From: Telluria antibiotica
GTDB taxonomy: Bacteria > Pseudomonadota > Gammaproteobacteria > Burkholderiales > Burkholderiaceae_D
NCBI RefSeq assembly: GCF_011682055.1
Contig: NZ_JAAQOM010000011.1
Coordinates: forward strand, 62,001-126,000
Direction: 5' to 3'
DNA length: 64,000 nt
Below are positions 35,101-47,911 of the stretch, piece after piece. Under the pieces are notes generated by a model. That model did no database searches and had not been told where the DNA came from. It was given only the letters and a program-made list of their open reading frames with translations. The stretch's first letter is position 1; each line of letters opens with the position of its first letter. Position numbers and translations under genes: made by a program.

Positions 35101-35424
35101 TCAATACTTCGGCATCGATGGATCGACCTGCACGGCCCAGGCGTGTATTCCGCCTGTGAGGTTGGTGATGTTGCTGAACCCGTTGCGCTCGAGGAAGGCG
35201 GCCACCTGCATGCTGCGCGCGCCGTGGTGGCATACGCAGACGATGTCCTGGCCGTCGTCCAGTTCGCTCACGCGGATTGGAATGAGGTTCATCGGGATCT
35301 GGGTCGAGCCCTCGATGTGGCAGGTCTCGAATTCCCAGTTTTCCCGCACGTCGAGCAGCAGCGGCTTCGGACGCGACGGGTCGGCCAGCCACGTGGCCAG
35401 TTCGGGAGCGGTAATGTGCTGCAT
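35101..35424 (-). CDS. Rhodanese-like domain protein
   Basis: A 107-residue single rhodanese domain with the active-site Cys near residue 65 in VCVCHHGARSM, and LLDVRENWEFETCHIEGS earlier, typical of GlpE/YgaP-like sulfurtransferases. It may transfer sulfur from thiosulfate or a persulfide. It lies 13 bases after pcm and 43 bases before tolC in the same direction. Its presence between these genes is a common betaproteobacterial arrangement. Confidence 0.93.
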   Translation of the reverse strand: MQHITAPELATWLADPSRPKPLLLDVRENWEFETCHIEGSTQIPMNLIPIRVSELDDGQDIVCVCHHGARSMQVAAFLERNGFSNITNLTGGIHAWAVQVDPSMPKY

Positions 35425-35437
35425 ATTGCGTCTCCGC

Positions 35438-36091
35438 TCAGAACTGGAAGTGCGACGGCACCGGAGCGCCCGCCAGGTAGCGCACGTTGGTCTCGAACAC
35501 CTTGATCGTGCCGTAGGTGTCTTCGCCAGTGCGCGTGATGATAGCCGCTTCCATCACGGGTGCCTGGCCGATGATGGCGGCGATGCGGCCACCCACCTTC
35601 ACCTGCTTCAGGAATGCTTCCGGCAGCACTTCCAGCGCGCCCGAGATCACGATCGCGTCGTACGGCGCACCTTTCGCCCAGCCTTCCGCGCCGTTGCCCG
35701 TCTCGACCGTCACGTTGTGGATGCCCGCGTTGGCCAGGTTCTTCTTCGCCAGTTCCGCCGTTTCCGGATTGATTTCCACGGTCGTCACCTTGGCGGCGCG
35801 GTGCGCCAGCAGCGCGGCCATGTAGCCCGAACCGGTGCCGATTTCCAGCACGGTCTCGTGCTTGCGGACGCCCACTTCCTGCAGGATGCGCGCCTCGAAC
35901 TTCGGTGCCAGCATGGCTTCGCCGCCCGGCAGCGGGATCTCGACGTCGGCAAAGGCCAGGTTCTGGTACGCCGCCGGCACGAACTGTTCGCGCTTGACGA
36001 CGTGCAGCAGGTCGAGCACATCCTGGTCCAGCACGTTCCACGGACGGATCTGCTGTTCGATCATGTTGAAGCGGGCTTGTTCGATATTCAT
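35438..36091 (-). CDS. pcm: Protein-L-isoaspartate O-methyltransferase
   Basis: A 217-residue SAM-dependent methyltransferase. It shows MIEQQIRPWNVLDQDVLDLL at the start and VLEIGTGSGYMAALLAHRA (SAM motif I), both typical of the PCMT family. The enzyme marks isoaspartate in aged proteins for repair, though betaproteobacterial relatives near tolC may have other substrates. It is the first gene of pcm-rhodanese-tolC. No obvious second-site regulator is visible. Confidence 0.9.
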   Translation of the reverse strand: MNIEQARFNMIEQQIRPWNVLDQDVLDLLHVVKREQFVPAAYQNLAFADVEIPLPGGEAMLAPKFEARILQEVGVRKHETVLEIGTGSGYMAALLAHRAAKVTTVEINPETAELAKKNLANAGIHNVTVETGNGAEGWAKGAPYDAIVISGALEVLPEAFLKQVKVGGRIAAIIGQAPVMEAAIITRTGEDTYGTIKVFETNVRYLAGAPVPSHFQF

Positions 36092-36254
36092 CTGTAGACT
36101 CGGTGTGAAAATAAATAATCCGATATTTTATCGTTGAACGGCTTCAGCAAACATATCTTAACGACATGCTGCCGGACGCCAGGGGAAATTGCGACAGTCT
36201 GCAGTTTAAGGGGCATGAAACCCTGAAAACCGTGTCTTGACGTAGGAAAAGAGA

Positions 36255-36902
36255 TCACGCGGCCGGTGCGGCCGGTAACAGGCCATGCAGCGCCATGTCG
36301 AGGAACGTGTCGAGAAAGGCCTGCGGTTCCAGCTCGCCGCGGGGACAGGGGCCGACGGAATGCTTCCAGATGATCAGGGTGAGCATCGGGGCGAAGAGCA
36401 CCTGGGTCGTCATGGTCACGTCAATGCGCCGGAATTCACCGCGCGCGACGCCGCGCTCCAGCATCGACGACATCGCCCGGGTGCCGCGGTTGATGACTTC
36501 TTCCTGGTAGAAGCGGGCCAGTTCGGGGAAATTGTCCGCTTCGGCCATGACGAGCTTGATGATGCCGGACGCCTTCGTCGCGCCCAGCCGCTGCCACCAC
36601 GAGTGGATCAGGTGGCGCAGCAGGTCGGAACTGTGGCCGTCGAACTCGGCGACGGACGTTTCCGCCTCGCCGATCACGGGGACGATATTGCTGCGCACGA
36701 CGGCCTTGAACAGCTCTTCCTTGTTTTCGTAATACAAATACAAGGTGCCCTTCGACACGCCGGCGCGGCGCGCGACGTCTTCCAGGCGTGTGGCGGCATA
36801 GCCACGCTCGACGAACAGGTCGATGGCCGCCTCGAGCAACTCCTGGGGCCGCGCGTCCTTACGGCGCTCCCAGCGCGGCTTGGTGTCAAAAGGGCATGGC
36901 AT
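36255..36902 (-). CDS. TetR/AcrR-family transcriptional regulator
   Basis: A 215-residue TetR-type regulator. The N-terminal helix-turn-helix (residues about 18-62) carries ELLEAAIDLFVERGYAAT, LEDVARRAGVSKGTLYLYYENKEELF. The C-terminal ligand domain matches the TetR C-terminal 'AefR-like' group loosely. Target genes are unknown, but tolC next door is a plausible efflux target. The start at 36902 is taken; a TTG codon at 36917 is an alternative. It is divergent from the YkgJ-type gene across 124 bp. No clear operator was identified beyond a weak CAAC-N5-GTTG. Confidence 0.88.
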   Translation of the reverse strand: MPCPFDTKPRWERRKDARPQELLEAAIDLFVERGYAATRLEDVARRAGVSKGTLYLYYENKEELFKAVVRSNIVPVIGEAETSVAEFDGHSSDLLRHLIHSWWQRLGATKASGIIKLVMAEADNFPELARFYQEEVINRGTRAMSSMLERGVARGEFRRIDVTMTTQVLFAPMLTLIIWKHSVGPCPRGELEPQAFLDTFLDMALHGLLPAAPAA

Positions 36903-37026
36903 GCTTCTGTCCGACAACTAACTGTTGAGTCAGCAAATATAGACCTGGGGATAGGGCCAGTCAAGAACCCTGAGGATAAGGCGCCGTCGGTAGTATACTG
37001 GCTGCTTGCCTGCCGCCCGTCTTTAG

Positions 37027-37305
37027 ATGCCTATCCCGTCTTCCTCCGTCTCCTGCCGCCCCGGCTGCGGCGCCTGCTGCATCGCCCCGTCGATCACGTC
37101 CCCCATCCCCGGCATGCCGAATGGGAAGCCGCCCGGCGTGCGCTGCGTGCAATTGGACGAGCACAACGGCTGCAAGATTTTCGGGCAGCCGGACCGGCCC
37201 CGCGTCTGCGGCAGCCTGCCGCCCTCGCGCGAGATGTGCGGCGACACGCGCGAGCACGCGATGCTTTTTTTGTCAGAACTGGAGCGCTTGACCGCTTCCA
37301 TGTAG
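37027..37305 (+). CDS. YkgJ-family cysteine cluster protein
   Basis: A 92-residue protein of the YkgJ (CxxCxxCC, putative zinc or iron binding) family. The N-terminal cluster [12 protein letters not shown] (residues about 10-21) and later [14 protein letters not shown] and PRVCGSLPP give at least six conserved cysteines. The family is thought to bind zinc or iron-sulfur, with no proven role. It is short for the family but complete. It stands between the divergent TetR gene and uppP. Confidence 0.87.
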   Translation: MPIPSSSVSCRPGCGACCIAPSITSPIPGMPNGKPPGVRCVQLDEHNGCKIFGQPDRPRVCGSLPPSREMCGDTREHAMLFLSELERLTASM

Positions 37306-37404
37306 ACACGGTAACTCGACGGCGGCCCCCTTCCTCATGGTAAGCTTGCGGCCCGCGCAACACCGTCCGCGCATGACCCCAACCCTACCGAACACATACA
37401 CCAA

Positions 37405-38238
37405 ATGGATATCATTCTCGCCCTGAAAGCGATCATCATGGGCCTCGTCGAGGGCTTCACCGAATTCCTGCCGATCTCGTCCACGGGTCATTTGATCCTG
37501 GCGGGTAGCCTGATCAATTTCACGGGCGAAGTGGCCAAAGTGTTCGAAATCGCGATCCAGGCCGGCGCCATCTTCGCCGTGATGTGGGAATACCGCGCGC
37601 GCATCGGTGCCGCGGTAGGTGGCGTCATGTCCGATCCGCGCCAGCAGAAACTCGTCCTCAACGTGATCGTCGGCTTCCTGCCGGCGGCCGTGCTGGGCGT
37701 GCTGTTCATCAAGGCGATCAAGGCGCACCTGTTCGCGCCGGTGCCCGTGGCCACCGCGTTCATCGTCGGCGCGTTCGTGATCCTGTGGGCGGAACATCGC
37801 CACAAGGTACTGCCGGGCGCACACCGCGTCGAGACCGTGGACGACATGACCCTCCTCGACGCGCTCAAGGTGGGCTGCGCACAATGCTTCGGCCTGATCC
37901 CGGGCACGAGCCGTTCCGGCGCCACGATCATCGGCGGCATGCTGTTCGGCCTGTCGCGCACGGCCGCCACCGAATTCTCGTTCTTCCTCGCGATTCCCAC
38001 GCTGCTGGGCGCGACCGTGTATTCCGTCTTCAAGGCCCGCCACGCGCTGCACGCGACCGATCTCCCGCTGTTCCTCGTCGGCGGCGTGACGGCATTCATT
38101 TCCGCCTTCCTGTGCGTACGCTGGCTCTTGCGCTTCATCAGCACGCACACCTTCACGGGATTCGCCTGGTACCGTATCGTGTTCGGTGTGGTCGTCCTGA
38201 TCACCGCCCATTTCGGCTGGGTCGTCTGGGCCGATTGA
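37405..38238 (+). CDS. uppP: Undecaprenyl-diphosphatase
   Basis: A 277-residue membrane enzyme (BacA/UppP) with about eight membrane segments. It recycles undecaprenyl pyrophosphate to the monophosphate carrier for peptidoglycan and other surface polymers. The two active-site motifs are clear: [17 protein letters not shown] near residues 14-30 and [10 protein letters not shown] near 168-177. Overproduction gives bacitracin resistance in relatives. recQ follows 22 bases later. Confidence 0.97.
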   Translation: MDIILALKAIIMGLVEGFTEFLPISSTGHLILAGSLINFTGEVAKVFEIAIQAGAIFAVMWEYRARIGAAVGGVMSDPRQQKLVLNVIVGFLPAAVLGVLFIKAIKAHLFAPVPVATAFIVGAFVILWAEHRHKVLPGAHRVETVDDMTLLDALKVGCAQCFGLIPGTSRSGATIIGGMLFGLSRTAATEFSFFLAIPTLLGATVYSVFKARHALHATDLPLFLVGGVTAFISAFLCVRWLLRFISTHTFTGFAWYRIVFGVVVLITAHFGWVVWAD

Positions 38239-38260
38239 TTCTCACGCAGCAAGCACCACC

Positions 38261-40081
38261 ATGACGAGCGACATCCAGCAACGCGCGCTGCAGATCCTGC
38301 AGACGGTATTCGGCTACCCCGCCTTCCGCGGACAGCAGGCCGACATCGTCGAGCAGGTGGCGTCCGGCGGCGACGCGCTCGTCCTGATGCCCACGGGCGG
38401 CGGCAAGTCGCTGTGCTACCAGATTCCCGCGCTGCTCCGCGACGGCGTCGGCGTCGTCGTCTCGCCGCTGATCGCCCTCATGCAGGACCAGGTCGACGCG
38501 CTGGCGGAGGTGGGCGTGCGCGCCGCCTTCCTGAATTCGACGCAGACGTTCGAGGAAACCCTGCGCATCGAGCGCATGGTGCGCACCGGCGAACTCGACC
38601 TCGTGTACGTGGCACCCGAGCGCCTGATGACGCCGCGCTGCCTGGAGCTGTTCGAGTCGGCGCACATCTCGCTGTTCGCCATCGACGAGGCGCACTGCGT
38701 GTCGCAATGGGGCCACGACTTCCGGCCCGAATACATCCGGCTGTCGATCCTGCACGAGCGCTTCCCGCACGTGCCGCGCATCGCGCTGACGGCGACGGCC
38801 GACCAGCTCACGCGCGCGGAAATCGCCCAGCGCCTGCAGCTGGAAGAGGCGCGCCAGTTCGTGTCGTCGTTCGACCGGCCGAACATCCGCTACGCCATCG
38901 TCGAGAAGACGAACGCCCGCAAGCAACTGCTCGACTTCATCTCGACGGAACACCCGGGCGACTCCGGCATCGTGTACTGCCTGTCGAGAAAAAAGGTCGA
39001 GGAGACGGCGGAATTCCTGAACGAGAACGGCATCCGCGCCCTGCCCTATCACGCGGGGATGGAGCATTCGCTGCGTGCCCACAACCAGTCGCGCTTCCTG
39101 CGCGAGGACAACATCGTGATGGTGGCCACGATCGCCTTCGGCATGGGCATCGACAAGCCGGACGTGCGCTTCGTCTGCCACCTCGACCTGCCGAAATCGC
39201 TGGAAGGCTATTACCAGGAAACGGGCCGCGCGGGCCGCGACGGGCTGCCGTCGAACGCCTGGATGGCCTACGGCCTGCAGGACGTCGTGCTGCAGCGCCG
39301 GATGATCGACGAATCCGAGGCCGACGAGAATTTCAAGCGCGTGCTGTCGTCGAAGCTCGATGCGATGCTGGGCCTGTGCGAGACGCTGAGCTGCCGCCGC
39401 ATGCGCCTGCTCGAATACTTCGGCGAGCGCTCCGGCCCCTGCGGCAATTGCGATACCTGCCTCATCCCGCCGACGTCGTTCGATGCGACGGTGCCCGTGC
39501 AAAAGCTGCTGTCCGCGATCTACCGCGTCGACCAGCGCTTCGCGGCCGGCCACGTGATCGACGTGCTGCGCGGCGTGTCGTCCGAACGCATCGTCCAGTG
39601 GCACCACGACAAGCTGTCCGTGTTCGGCGTCGGCGCCGAACGCAGCGAGCAGGAATGGCGCGCCATCGTGCGCCAGACGATCGCGCTGGGCCTCCTCACC
39701 GTCGACCACGACGCGTTCAGTTCCCTGAAGCTGACGGAGGCCGCGCGCCCCGTGCTGAAGGGCCAGCAGCCGGTGCAGCTGCGCCAGTACCAGAAACCCG
39801 TCAAGCCGAAGCGCACGTCGGCGCCGCGCGCGAGCTACGAAGAGATGGAATTGTCGAAGTCCGAACAGGCGATCTTCGACAAGCTGCGCTGGTGGCGCGT
39901 CGAGACGGCGCGCGCGCACGGCGTGCCCGCGTACGTCGTGTTCCAGGACGCCACGTTGCGCGAGATCGCCAAGGTCAAGCCGGTGTCGCTGGACCAGTTG
40001 CGCGGCGTGTCGGGTGTCGGCGAGAAGAAGCTGACCTCGTACGGCGACGAGATCGTCGGCATCATCAGCGAGATGGTGTAA
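38261..40081 (+). CDS. recQ: ATP-dependent DNA helicase RecQ
   Basis: A 606-residue RecQ helicase. The helicase core has [17 protein letters not shown] (Walker A), [15 protein letters not shown] (DEAH box and aromatic loop) and [10 protein letters not shown] (motif VI). The zinc-binding region has four cysteines ([11 protein letters not shown] ... CGNCDTC). The winged helix follows, and an HRDC domain (about 525-600) ends the protein. It unwinds recombination intermediates. uppP lies just upstream in the same direction. A palindromic repeat cluster follows. Confidence 0.97.
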   Translation: MTSDIQQRALQILQTVFGYPAFRGQQADIVEQVASGGDALVLMPTGGGKSLCYQIPALLRDGVGVVVSPLIALMQDQVDALAEVGVRAAFLNSTQTFEETLRIERMVRTGELDLVYVAPERLMTPRCLELFESAHISLFAIDEAHCVSQWGHDFRPEYIRLSILHERFPHVPRIALTATADQLTRAEIAQRLQLEEARQFVSSFDRPNIRYAIVEKTNARKQLLDFISTEHPGDSGIVYCLSRKKVEETAEFLNENGIRALPYHAGMEHSLRAHNQSRFLREDNIVMVATIAFGMGIDKPDVRFVCHLDLPKSLEGYYQETGRAGRDGLPSNAWMAYGLQDVVLQRRMIDESEADENFKRVLSSKLDAMLGLCETLSCRRMRLLEYFGERSGPCGNCDTCLIPPTSFDATVPVQKLLSAIYRVDQRFAAGHVIDVLRGVSSERIVQWHHDKLSVFGVGAERSEQEWRAIVRQTIALGLLTVDHDAFSSLKLTEAARPVLKGQQPVQLRQYQKPVKPKRTSAPRASYEEMELSKSEQAIFDKLRWWRVETARAHGVPAYVVFQDATLREIAKVKPVSLDQLRGVSGVGEKKLTSYGDEIVGIISEMV

Positions 40082-40121
40082 CACGGCCGCGCGCATCATG
40101 CGGTGCGTCGCGTGAACACAT

Positions 40122-40239
40122 GGTGGGCTCGGGGAGTCCACCCTATGGCATCCATCACATCGTAGGGTGGGCACCCCGTGCCCACGCGTTACGTATGCGG
40201 ATTGCGAGCGTTCGCGTGGGCGGGGGCCGCCCACCCTAC
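40122..40239. repeat. Palindromic intergenic repeat, cluster 9 (three units)
   Basis: Units lie at 40122-40146 (core TCGGGGA type with one arm mismatch), 40162-40188 (core ACCCCGT) and 40213-40239 (inverted, core GGGGGCC). They fill the gap between the convergent recQ and trmB genes; the last unit ends just 3 bp from the trmB stop. Confidence 0.93.
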
Positions 40240-40241
40240 GA

Positions 40242-40967
40242 TTACCGACACCGCTTGGTGAAGACGAGATCCCAGACCCCGTGCCCCAGCTTCAGGCCCC
40301 GGTTCTCGAACTTGGTCAGCGGCCGATACGACGGCTTCTCCGCATACGCCTCGGCCGTGTTCTGCAGCGCCGGCTCATTGCCCAGCACTTCCAGCATCTG
40401 CACGGCGTAGTCTTCCCAATCGGTGGCGCAGTGGATGTAGCCGCCCGGCGCCAGCTTCTCGCACAGCAGCTTGACGAACGGCGGCTGGATCAGCCGGCGC
40501 TTGTTGTGGCGCGCCTTGTGCCACGGGTCGGGGAAGAAGATGTGCACGCCGGCGAGCGAACCGTCGGCCACCATATTGTTCAACACCTCGACGGCGTCGT
40601 GCTGGATGAGGCGCAGGTTGGGAATGTCCTGTTCGCCGGCCAGTTTCAGGAGGCTGCCGACGCCGGGCGTGTGCACCTCGACGCCGATGAAATCCCTGTC
40701 CGGCATCGCCTTCGCGATATGCGCCGTCGTGTCGCCCATGCCGAAGCCGATCTCCAGGATCAGCGGCGCGGTGCGGCCGAACGCGGCGTGGAAGTCGCAC
40801 GGCGCCTTGCGGTACTCGATCAGGTAGCGCGGGCCGTAGGCTTCCAGCGCGCGCGCCTGGCCGGTCGACAGGCGGCCGGCGCGGGTGACGAAACTGCGGA
40901 TGCGGCGTTCGGTCGGGTCGTAGAGCATGGGGCGGCCCTGCTCGTTGGTAGGCGTATCGGCAGACAT
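40242..40967 (-). CDS. trmB: tRNA (guanine(46)-N7)-methyltransferase
   Basis: A 241-residue SAM-dependent enzyme that adds the m7G46 modification in tRNA variable loops. It shows [17 protein letters not shown] (SAM motif I), [12 protein letters not shown], and [16 protein letters not shown], which is the TrmB signature. The N-terminal 50 residues include YGPRYLIEY. The start at 40967 ([10 protein letters not shown]) has no strong ribosome site; a later Met (MLYDPTER) is a possible alternative. It is divergent from the aspartoacylase-family gene across 102 bp. Confidence 0.95.
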   Translation of the reverse strand: MSADTPTNEQGRPMLYDPTERRIRSFVTRAGRLSTGQARALEAYGPRYLIEYRKAPCDFHAAFGRTAPLILEIGFGMGDTTAHIAKAMPDRDFIGVEVHTPGVGSLLKLAGEQDIPNLRLIQHDAVEVLNNMVADGSLAGVHIFFPDPWHKARHNKRRLIQPPFVKLLCEKLAPGGYIHCATDWEDYAVQMLEVLGNEPALQNTAEAYAEKPSYRPLTKFENRGLKLGHGVWDLVFTKRCR

Positions 40968-41069
40968 GGGAGATCGATGAAGAGTGATGAAAAAGCGGGC
41001 GCCATTATAACCCGGCGCTTGCGCGCACCGATCTCGGACATAATGCGTCTGTTGCAACGAGGAGCCACC

Positions 41070-42188
41070 ATGCGCCAGCAGACCCACCCCATCGCCACCG
41101 AAGACAACGTCGCCGCCTACCGCCTGACCTCGTACCACTACGGCACGCCGGGCCGCGGCAGGAAGGTCTACGTGCAGGCCTCGCTGCACGCGGACGAGGT
41201 GCCCGCGATGCTCGTCGCGCACGTGCTGCGCCGCGAACTCGACCGGCTCGATGCGGAAGGCAAGGTCACGGGCGAGATCATCCTCGTGCCCGCGGCGAAT
41301 CCGATCGGGCTGTCGCAAGTGATCCACGGTTCGCCGTTCGGTCGCTTCGACCTGGCGACAGGCACCAATTTCAACCGCTCGTACCGTCACGTGGCCGACG
41401 CGCTGAAGACCTCGCTGCAAGACAAGCTGGGGCGCGACCCGGCCGCCAACGCGGCCCTCGTGCGCGAGCACGCGCGGCGCGAGGTGGCAGCATGGCTGCC
41501 GAAGAACGCGACGGAAGAACTCAAGAAGACGCTGCTGGGCTTGGCGATCGACGCCGACATCATGCTCGACCTCCATTGCGACAACGAGGCCGTCCTGCAT
41601 ATGTACACGGGCACGCCGCTGGCCGAACGCGCCATGCCGCTGGCCGCGCTGATGGGCGCGCACGCCGTGTTGCTAGCGACGGAATCGGGCGGCGAGCCGT
41701 TCGACGAGGCGTGCAGCCGCGTGTGGTGGGAACTCGGGAAGCACTTCGGCGACCGCTTTCCGATCCCGCTCGGCTGCGTGGGCGTGACGGTCGAGCTGCG
41801 CGGCGAGAACGACGTGCGCTACGACCTCGCCGAACGGGACGCGCACGCTGTGCTGCAATACCTGGCGCGCGAAGGCGTCGTCGACGTGCCCGTCGAACCG
41901 CTGCCGTCTCCGCTGTGCGAACCCACGCCGCTGGAAGGCGTCGAGCCGCTGCATGCGCCGCACGCGGGCGTCCTCGTGTTCCTGAAGAAGCTGGGCGATC
42001 AGGTGCGGGCGGGCGACGCCGTCGCCGACATCGTCGACCCGGTCAGCGGCAGGACGACCACGTTGCGGCCGACGCAATCGGGTGTGCTGTTCGCCAGCAC
42101 GGCGCACCGGCACCTGCTGCGCGGCATGCACGTTTGTAAGATCGCCAGTGCGACAGCGTGGCGCAGCGGCAGCCTGCTGGGCGCATGA
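41070..42188 (+). CDS. Succinylglutamate desuccinylase/aspartoacylase family protein
   Basis: A 372-residue M14-like zinc amidohydrolase of the AstE/AspA type (COG3608-like). The zinc ligands appear as His/Glu in [15 protein letters not shown] and His in [14 protein letters not shown]-terminal and C-terminal parts include [12 protein letters not shown]-type residues ([13 protein letters not shown]) and a C-terminal domain (about 290-365) resembling a lipoyl/biotin-like barrel, as in other members. It should deacylate an N-acylated amino acid or related compound; the substrate is unknown. The start at 41070 follows GAGGAG. It is divergent from trmB and convergent with the GGDEF-EAL gene. Confidence 0.85.
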   Translation: MRQQTHPIATEDNVAAYRLTSYHYGTPGRGRKVYVQASLHADEVPAMLVAHVLRRELDRLDAEGKVTGEIILVPAANPIGLSQVIHGSPFGRFDLATGTNFNRSYRHVADALKTSLQDKLGRDPAANAALVREHARREVAAWLPKNATEELKKTLLGLAIDADIMLDLHCDNEAVLHMYTGTPLAERAMPLAALMGAHAVLLATESGGEPFDEACSRVWWELGKHFGDRFPIPLGCVGVTVELRGENDVRYDLAERDAHAVLQYLAREGVVDVPVEPLPSPLCEPTPLEGVEPLHAPHAGVLVFLKKLGDQVRAGDAVADIVDPVSGRTTTLRPTQSGVLFASTAHRHLLRGMHVCKIASATAWRSGSLLGA

Positions 42189-42198
42189 GCGGCATCAC

Positions 42199-42300
42199 GT
42201 AGGGTGGGCGCTCCTGTGCCCACGCGTAACGCAAACACAACGCAAGCGTCCGCGTGGGCACGGCGTGCCCACCCTACGGCCACCGACTACGTAGGGTAGG
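42199..42300. repeat. Palindromic intergenic repeat, cluster 10 (two units plus a fragment)
   Basis: Units lie at 42199-42226 (core GCTCCTGT, imperfect) and 42251-42277 (inverted, core ACGGCGT), with a GTAGGGTAGG fragment at 42291-42300. It lies between the convergent aspartoacylase-family gene and GGDEF-EAL gene. Confidence 0.9.
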
Positions 42301-42320
42301 AACGCCAACATACGCGAACG

Positions 42321-45005
42321 TCACGCGGCCAGCGCGTCGCCGAACAGGAAGCGCTGCGCCAGCAGCGGCGCGATCGACGCCGCAGGCAGCGGGCGCGCGA
42401 CGAGGTAGCCCTGCACCTCGTTACAGTTCAGCGCGCGCAGGATCGTCAACTGCGCCTCGTTCTCGACGCCTTCCGCGACGACTTCCATCCCGAGCGCGTG
42501 CGCCATCGACACGATCGCCTGGAAGAACACGGTGCCTTCCTTCGAGCGTCCCAGTTCGGCCGTGAACGAGCGGTCGACCTTCAGCACGTCCATCTTCATG
42601 CGCTGCAGTTGCGACAGCGACGAATACCCGGTGCCGAAATCGTCCACGTGCAGCTTGACGCCCAGCGCGCGGATCGCCGCGAGTTCCGCGAGGATCTCGG
42701 CCTGGTCACCCATCATCGCGGACTCCGTGATCTCCACTTCGAGCAGGCCGGCCGGCACGTGGTAGCGCGCCAACGCGTCGGCCAGTTCGCGCTGCACGCC
42801 GCCGCGCAGGAACTGCTTGGGCGAGACGTTGATCGACACGGGCACCGGCACGGCACCTTGCGCACGCCAGGCCGCCAGCTGGGCGCAGGCGATGTCGATC
42901 ACGATGGCGCCGATCGGCACGATCAAGCCGCTCGCCTCGGCCAGCGGAATGAATTCGTCCGGACGGATCATGCCCAGCTGCGGATGCTCCCAGCGCAGCA
43001 GCGCCTCCATGCTCAGCAGCTCGCCCGTGCGGGTGTCGACGCGCGGCTGGTAGTGCAGCACGAACTGGCGCTTGTCGATCGCTTCCAGCAGGCGCTGGCG
43101 CAACTGGGTGCGCGTCTTGAGGATGTTCGACTGTGCGTGGTCGAAGAAGCGGTACTGCCCCTTGCCTTCGGCCTTGCCGGCGTACATGGCGATGTCGCCG
43201 TGGCGGATCAGGGTGGCAGCATCGAGGCCGTCGCGCGGGTACACGGCGATGCCGACGGAGGCGCCGATCATGTGCTGGTCATCGGCGATGGCGAACGGCT
43301 TGCTGAACGCGTCGACGATGCGGGTGGCCACGACGGCCACCTGCTGGTCGCTGTCGAAGGGGCTCAGGAGCACGACGAATTCGTCGCCGCCGAAGCGCGC
43401 CACGCTGTCGCCGGGGCGCAGCTGCGACAGCAGGCGCTCGGCCGCGAGCTGCAGCAGGCGGTCGCCGATGGCGTGACCGTGCGTATCGTTGACCTGCTTG
43501 AATTCGTCGAGGTCGATGAACAGCAGCGCTGCGCCGTGGCCGCCGTCCTCCGCGCGCGCCAGCGCCGTGGGCACGAAGTTCAGGAACCAGTGGCGGTTCG
43601 GCAAGCCCGTGAGGCTGTCCTCGTTGGCGAGGCGCGCCAGCTGCGATTCGTGTTCCTTGCGCTCGCTGATGTCCTGCAAGGTGACGGCGAGGACGTCGCC
43701 CACGCGCACGATGCGGCGGTGGCCCCAGCGGATGTTCAGGCGGTTGGAGTCGGGCATGCGCCGGTCTTCCTGGTGGAAGCCGACGGCCAGCGCCGTGCGG
43801 TAGTTCGTGGCCAGGTCGTCGAACGAGGCGCCCTGGTGCAGTTCCGAGATCAGGCTGCCGACCAGTTCCGCACGCGTGGCGCCGTAGAACGACGCGCCCC
43901 GCTCATTGCAGTCGACGATGCGGAAGTCGACTGTCTGGCCCTTGCGGTCGCGTACCGGCGCGACCATGTAGAAGCCGTCGTTGCCGCTCTCCGTCGCGGT
44001 GCGGTAGGCGCGCTGGATTTCGGCCCGCTCGCCCGCCCGCGCGCCCGCGCGCAGCGACAGCAGGCTCGCGCCCAGCGCCACCAGCACCAGCATGGCCGTG
44101 GCCAGCAGCATGTGGTTGCGGCTGTCGGTCCAGTAGGCGTCGGCCGCTTCCAGCACGGCCGTGTGCGACAGCGCGACCAGGGTCACGAGCGGATACGCGC
44201 TGGAACGGCGCCAGCCCAGCACGCGGGCTTCGCCGTCGGCGAAACCACCCGGTCCCGTGACCAGCTGCACGCCGCGCGCGACGGGCCAGCGATCGGCGTT
44301 CGCGGGCAGCAGCGACGCGGTGCCCTGGGTACGCACGGTGCCCCGCGCATCCTGCTCGACGCGCAGGTTGTTCTCGGTACCGACGAGGGCCAGCAGGCTG
44401 CCCGGGCCCAGCGTGGGCGAGCTGACGAACGACGTGAAATAGGCGGCGTCGACGGCCATCAGCAGCACACCGTCGAATTCGTCGTCGGCCGTGTCGAGGC
44501 GGCGCGTGAACAGGATCGTGCCGCGCGCCTCGTCCAGCTCCAGCGGGGGCACGCCGATGCGCAGCGCCGTCGAGATGTTGTCGCGGTGCTGGACGAAGAA
44601 CGCGGCGGACGCGAGGTTCAACGCGCGGCCGTGGATGCGGCTGGACGAGCGGATCGCGCCGTCCGGCCCCACGACGCTCACGTTGACGAACGCGGCATCC
44701 GTGAACATGCCGTCGCGGCGCATGTTCTCGATGAGGTTGCGGTCGCGCGCATGTTCCCAGCTGTGCTTGAGCTGCATGGTGATCTGGTCGACCTGTGCGA
44801 CCGAGCGCGTGACGTATTGCTCGTAGGCTTCGGCATACGCGTCGGCTTCCTTGAACGCCTGCTCCTCGGCGCGGCGCCGTTCGGCGCCCCCGTGCAGGAT
44901 GGTGGCGGTCCACAGGGCGGCGCAGGCGAGCAGCGCCAGCGCGGGCCACAGCAGCGCGAGGAATCGGTAGGTGCGCGGGGCGGTGTGCGCACTGGGCTTG
45001 GACAT
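42321..45005 (-). CDS. Cache-PAS-GGDEF-EAL membrane protein
   Basis: An 894-residue c-di-GMP signalling protein. A membrane segment at about residues 15-35 precedes a periplasmic double-Cache-like sensor (about 40-290), then a second membrane segment near 305-325. PAS (about 340-455) is followed by GGDEF (about 460-625) with motif ARFGGDEFVVLL near 538, and EAL (about 635-890) with MEALLRWEHP near 667, DDFGTGYSSLSQL and VVAEGVEN. Both active motifs look intact, so it may make or degrade c-di-GMP. The start at 45005 follows GGAAACC. A response regulator gene lies upstream in the same direction. Confidence 0.9.
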   Translation of the reverse strand: MSKPSAHTAPRTYRFLALLWPALALLACAALWTATILHGGAERRRAEEQAFKEADAYAEAYEQYVTRSVAQVDQITMQLKHSWEHARDRNLIENMRRDGMFTDAAFVNVSVVGPDGAIRSSSRIHGRALNLASAAFFVQHRDNISTALRIGVPPLELDEARGTILFTRRLDTADDEFDGVLLMAVDAAYFTSFVSSPTLGPGSLLALVGTENNLRVEQDARGTVRTQGTASLLPANADRWPVARGVQLVTGPGGFADGEARVLGWRRSSAYPLVTLVALSHTAVLEAADAYWTDSRNHMLLATAMLVLVALGASLLSLRAGARAGERAEIQRAYRTATESGNDGFYMVAPVRDRKGQTVDFRIVDCNERGASFYGATRAELVGSLISELHQGASFDDLATNYRTALAVGFHQEDRRMPDSNRLNIRWGHRRIVRVGDVLAVTLQDISERKEHESQLARLANEDSLTGLPNRHWFLNFVPTALARAEDGGHGAALLFIDLDEFKQVNDTHGHAIGDRLLQLAAERLLSQLRPGDSVARFGGDEFVVLLSPFDSDQQVAVVATRIVDAFSKPFAIADDQHMIGASVGIAVYPRDGLDAATLIRHGDIAMYAGKAEGKGQYRFFDHAQSNILKTRTQLRQRLLEAIDKRQFVLHYQPRVDTRTGELLSMEALLRWEHPQLGMIRPDEFIPLAEASGLIVPIGAIVIDIACAQLAAWRAQGAVPVPVSINVSPKQFLRGGVQRELADALARYHVPAGLLEVEITESAMMGDQAEILAELAAIRALGVKLHVDDFGTGYSSLSQLQRMKMDVLKVDRSFTAELGRSKEGTVFFQAIVSMAHALGMEVVAEGVENEAQLTILRALNCNEVQGYLVARPLPAASIAPLLAQRFLFGDALAA

Positions 45006-45131
45006 GCGGTTTCCGTCAGAAGGCGCGCGCCGGCGGCGCACGCTTAGTTACTGTTCAGCAACTCGCAGTGTAAGAAGTGAAAGTGACAGGTTGATGACAA
45101 GGCGGCACGCAAGTATGACGACTTTGCAACG

Positions 45132-45686
45132 TCATTCCGGCACGCCGCCGGCCAGCGCCCGCGCCAGCGCATCGACGTCGGCCGGCTTCACGAAATGGTA
45201 ATGAAAGCCCGCGGCGGCCGACGCGTCGCGGTCCTGCTGCTGGCCATAACCCGTCAGGGCGATGAACAGGGCGCCCGCGGCCTGCGGCAAGGTGCGGATC
45301 TGGCGCGCCAGCTCGTGGCCGTCCATGCCCGGCAGGCCGATGTCGAGGACGAAGGCGTCAAACGACCGTTCGCGCGCGCAGGCGAGCGCCTGCAGCGGAT
45401 CATATTCGACGGCCGTCTCGTGGCCCAGCACCTCCAGCAGCATCGCGACCGTCTGCGCCGCGTCGGCATTGTCGTCGACGACGAGCACGCGCCGGATGGC
45501 TGGCCCCGCCGTCGCATGGGCGGCATGGCCGGCCTGCGTGGACGCGGGCGCCGCGGGCCGCCCTCGATAGCGCTCGACGGGCCTCTTGGCCGGCGCGGGC
45601 GACACGTCCGTGGTGTCCGGATGGACCAGCTCGGCCCACGCGGTGTCGTCCTCCGTCCCTTCAATAATGCCGATGAGTTCGTCCAT
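45132..45686 (-). CDS. Single-domain response regulator with N-terminal extension
   Basis: A 184-residue protein. The first 60 residues are a low-complexity, Ala/Pro-rich segment. The rest is a REC domain with LVVDDNADAAQTVAMLL, phospho-acceptor Asp in LDIGLPGMDGHEL and the conserved Lys in FVKPADVDALA. There is no output domain. The receiver is closely related to the receiver at the end of the hybrid kinase at 45854 (same VVDDNADAAQ, LDIGLP-MDG-ELAR pattern), so both may be phosphorylated by the same kinase or compete. It lies 167 bp after that kinase gene in the same direction. Confidence 0.87.
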   Translation of the reverse strand: MDELIGIIEGTEDDTAWAELVHPDTTDVSPAPAKRPVERYRGRPAAPASTQAGHAAHATAGPAIRRVLVVDDNADAAQTVAMLLEVLGHETAVEYDPLQALACARERSFDAFVLDIGLPGMDGHELARQIRTLPQAAGALFIALTGYGQQQDRDASAAAGFHYHFVKPADVDALARALAGGVPE

Positions 45687-45853
45687 ACGTTCGTTCCAGT
45701 ATCCCGCCGTGCCGCGGCATGACATGCCAATGGTACGAAAATATGCGCCGCGGGCGCGCAGCCCACGCATGCAGGATGCATCCGCGCGACACATGCACCA
45801 AGAATATCCCTACAGGTTCCGGACGGCAATACGCGCACGATTGAATCTGCGGA

Positions 45854-47911
<2,058 letters not shown>

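Noticed and set aside
38201-40234. A 677-codon minus-strand frame opposite recQ
   Set aside because: It is a shadow of recQ, which has all helicase motifs.
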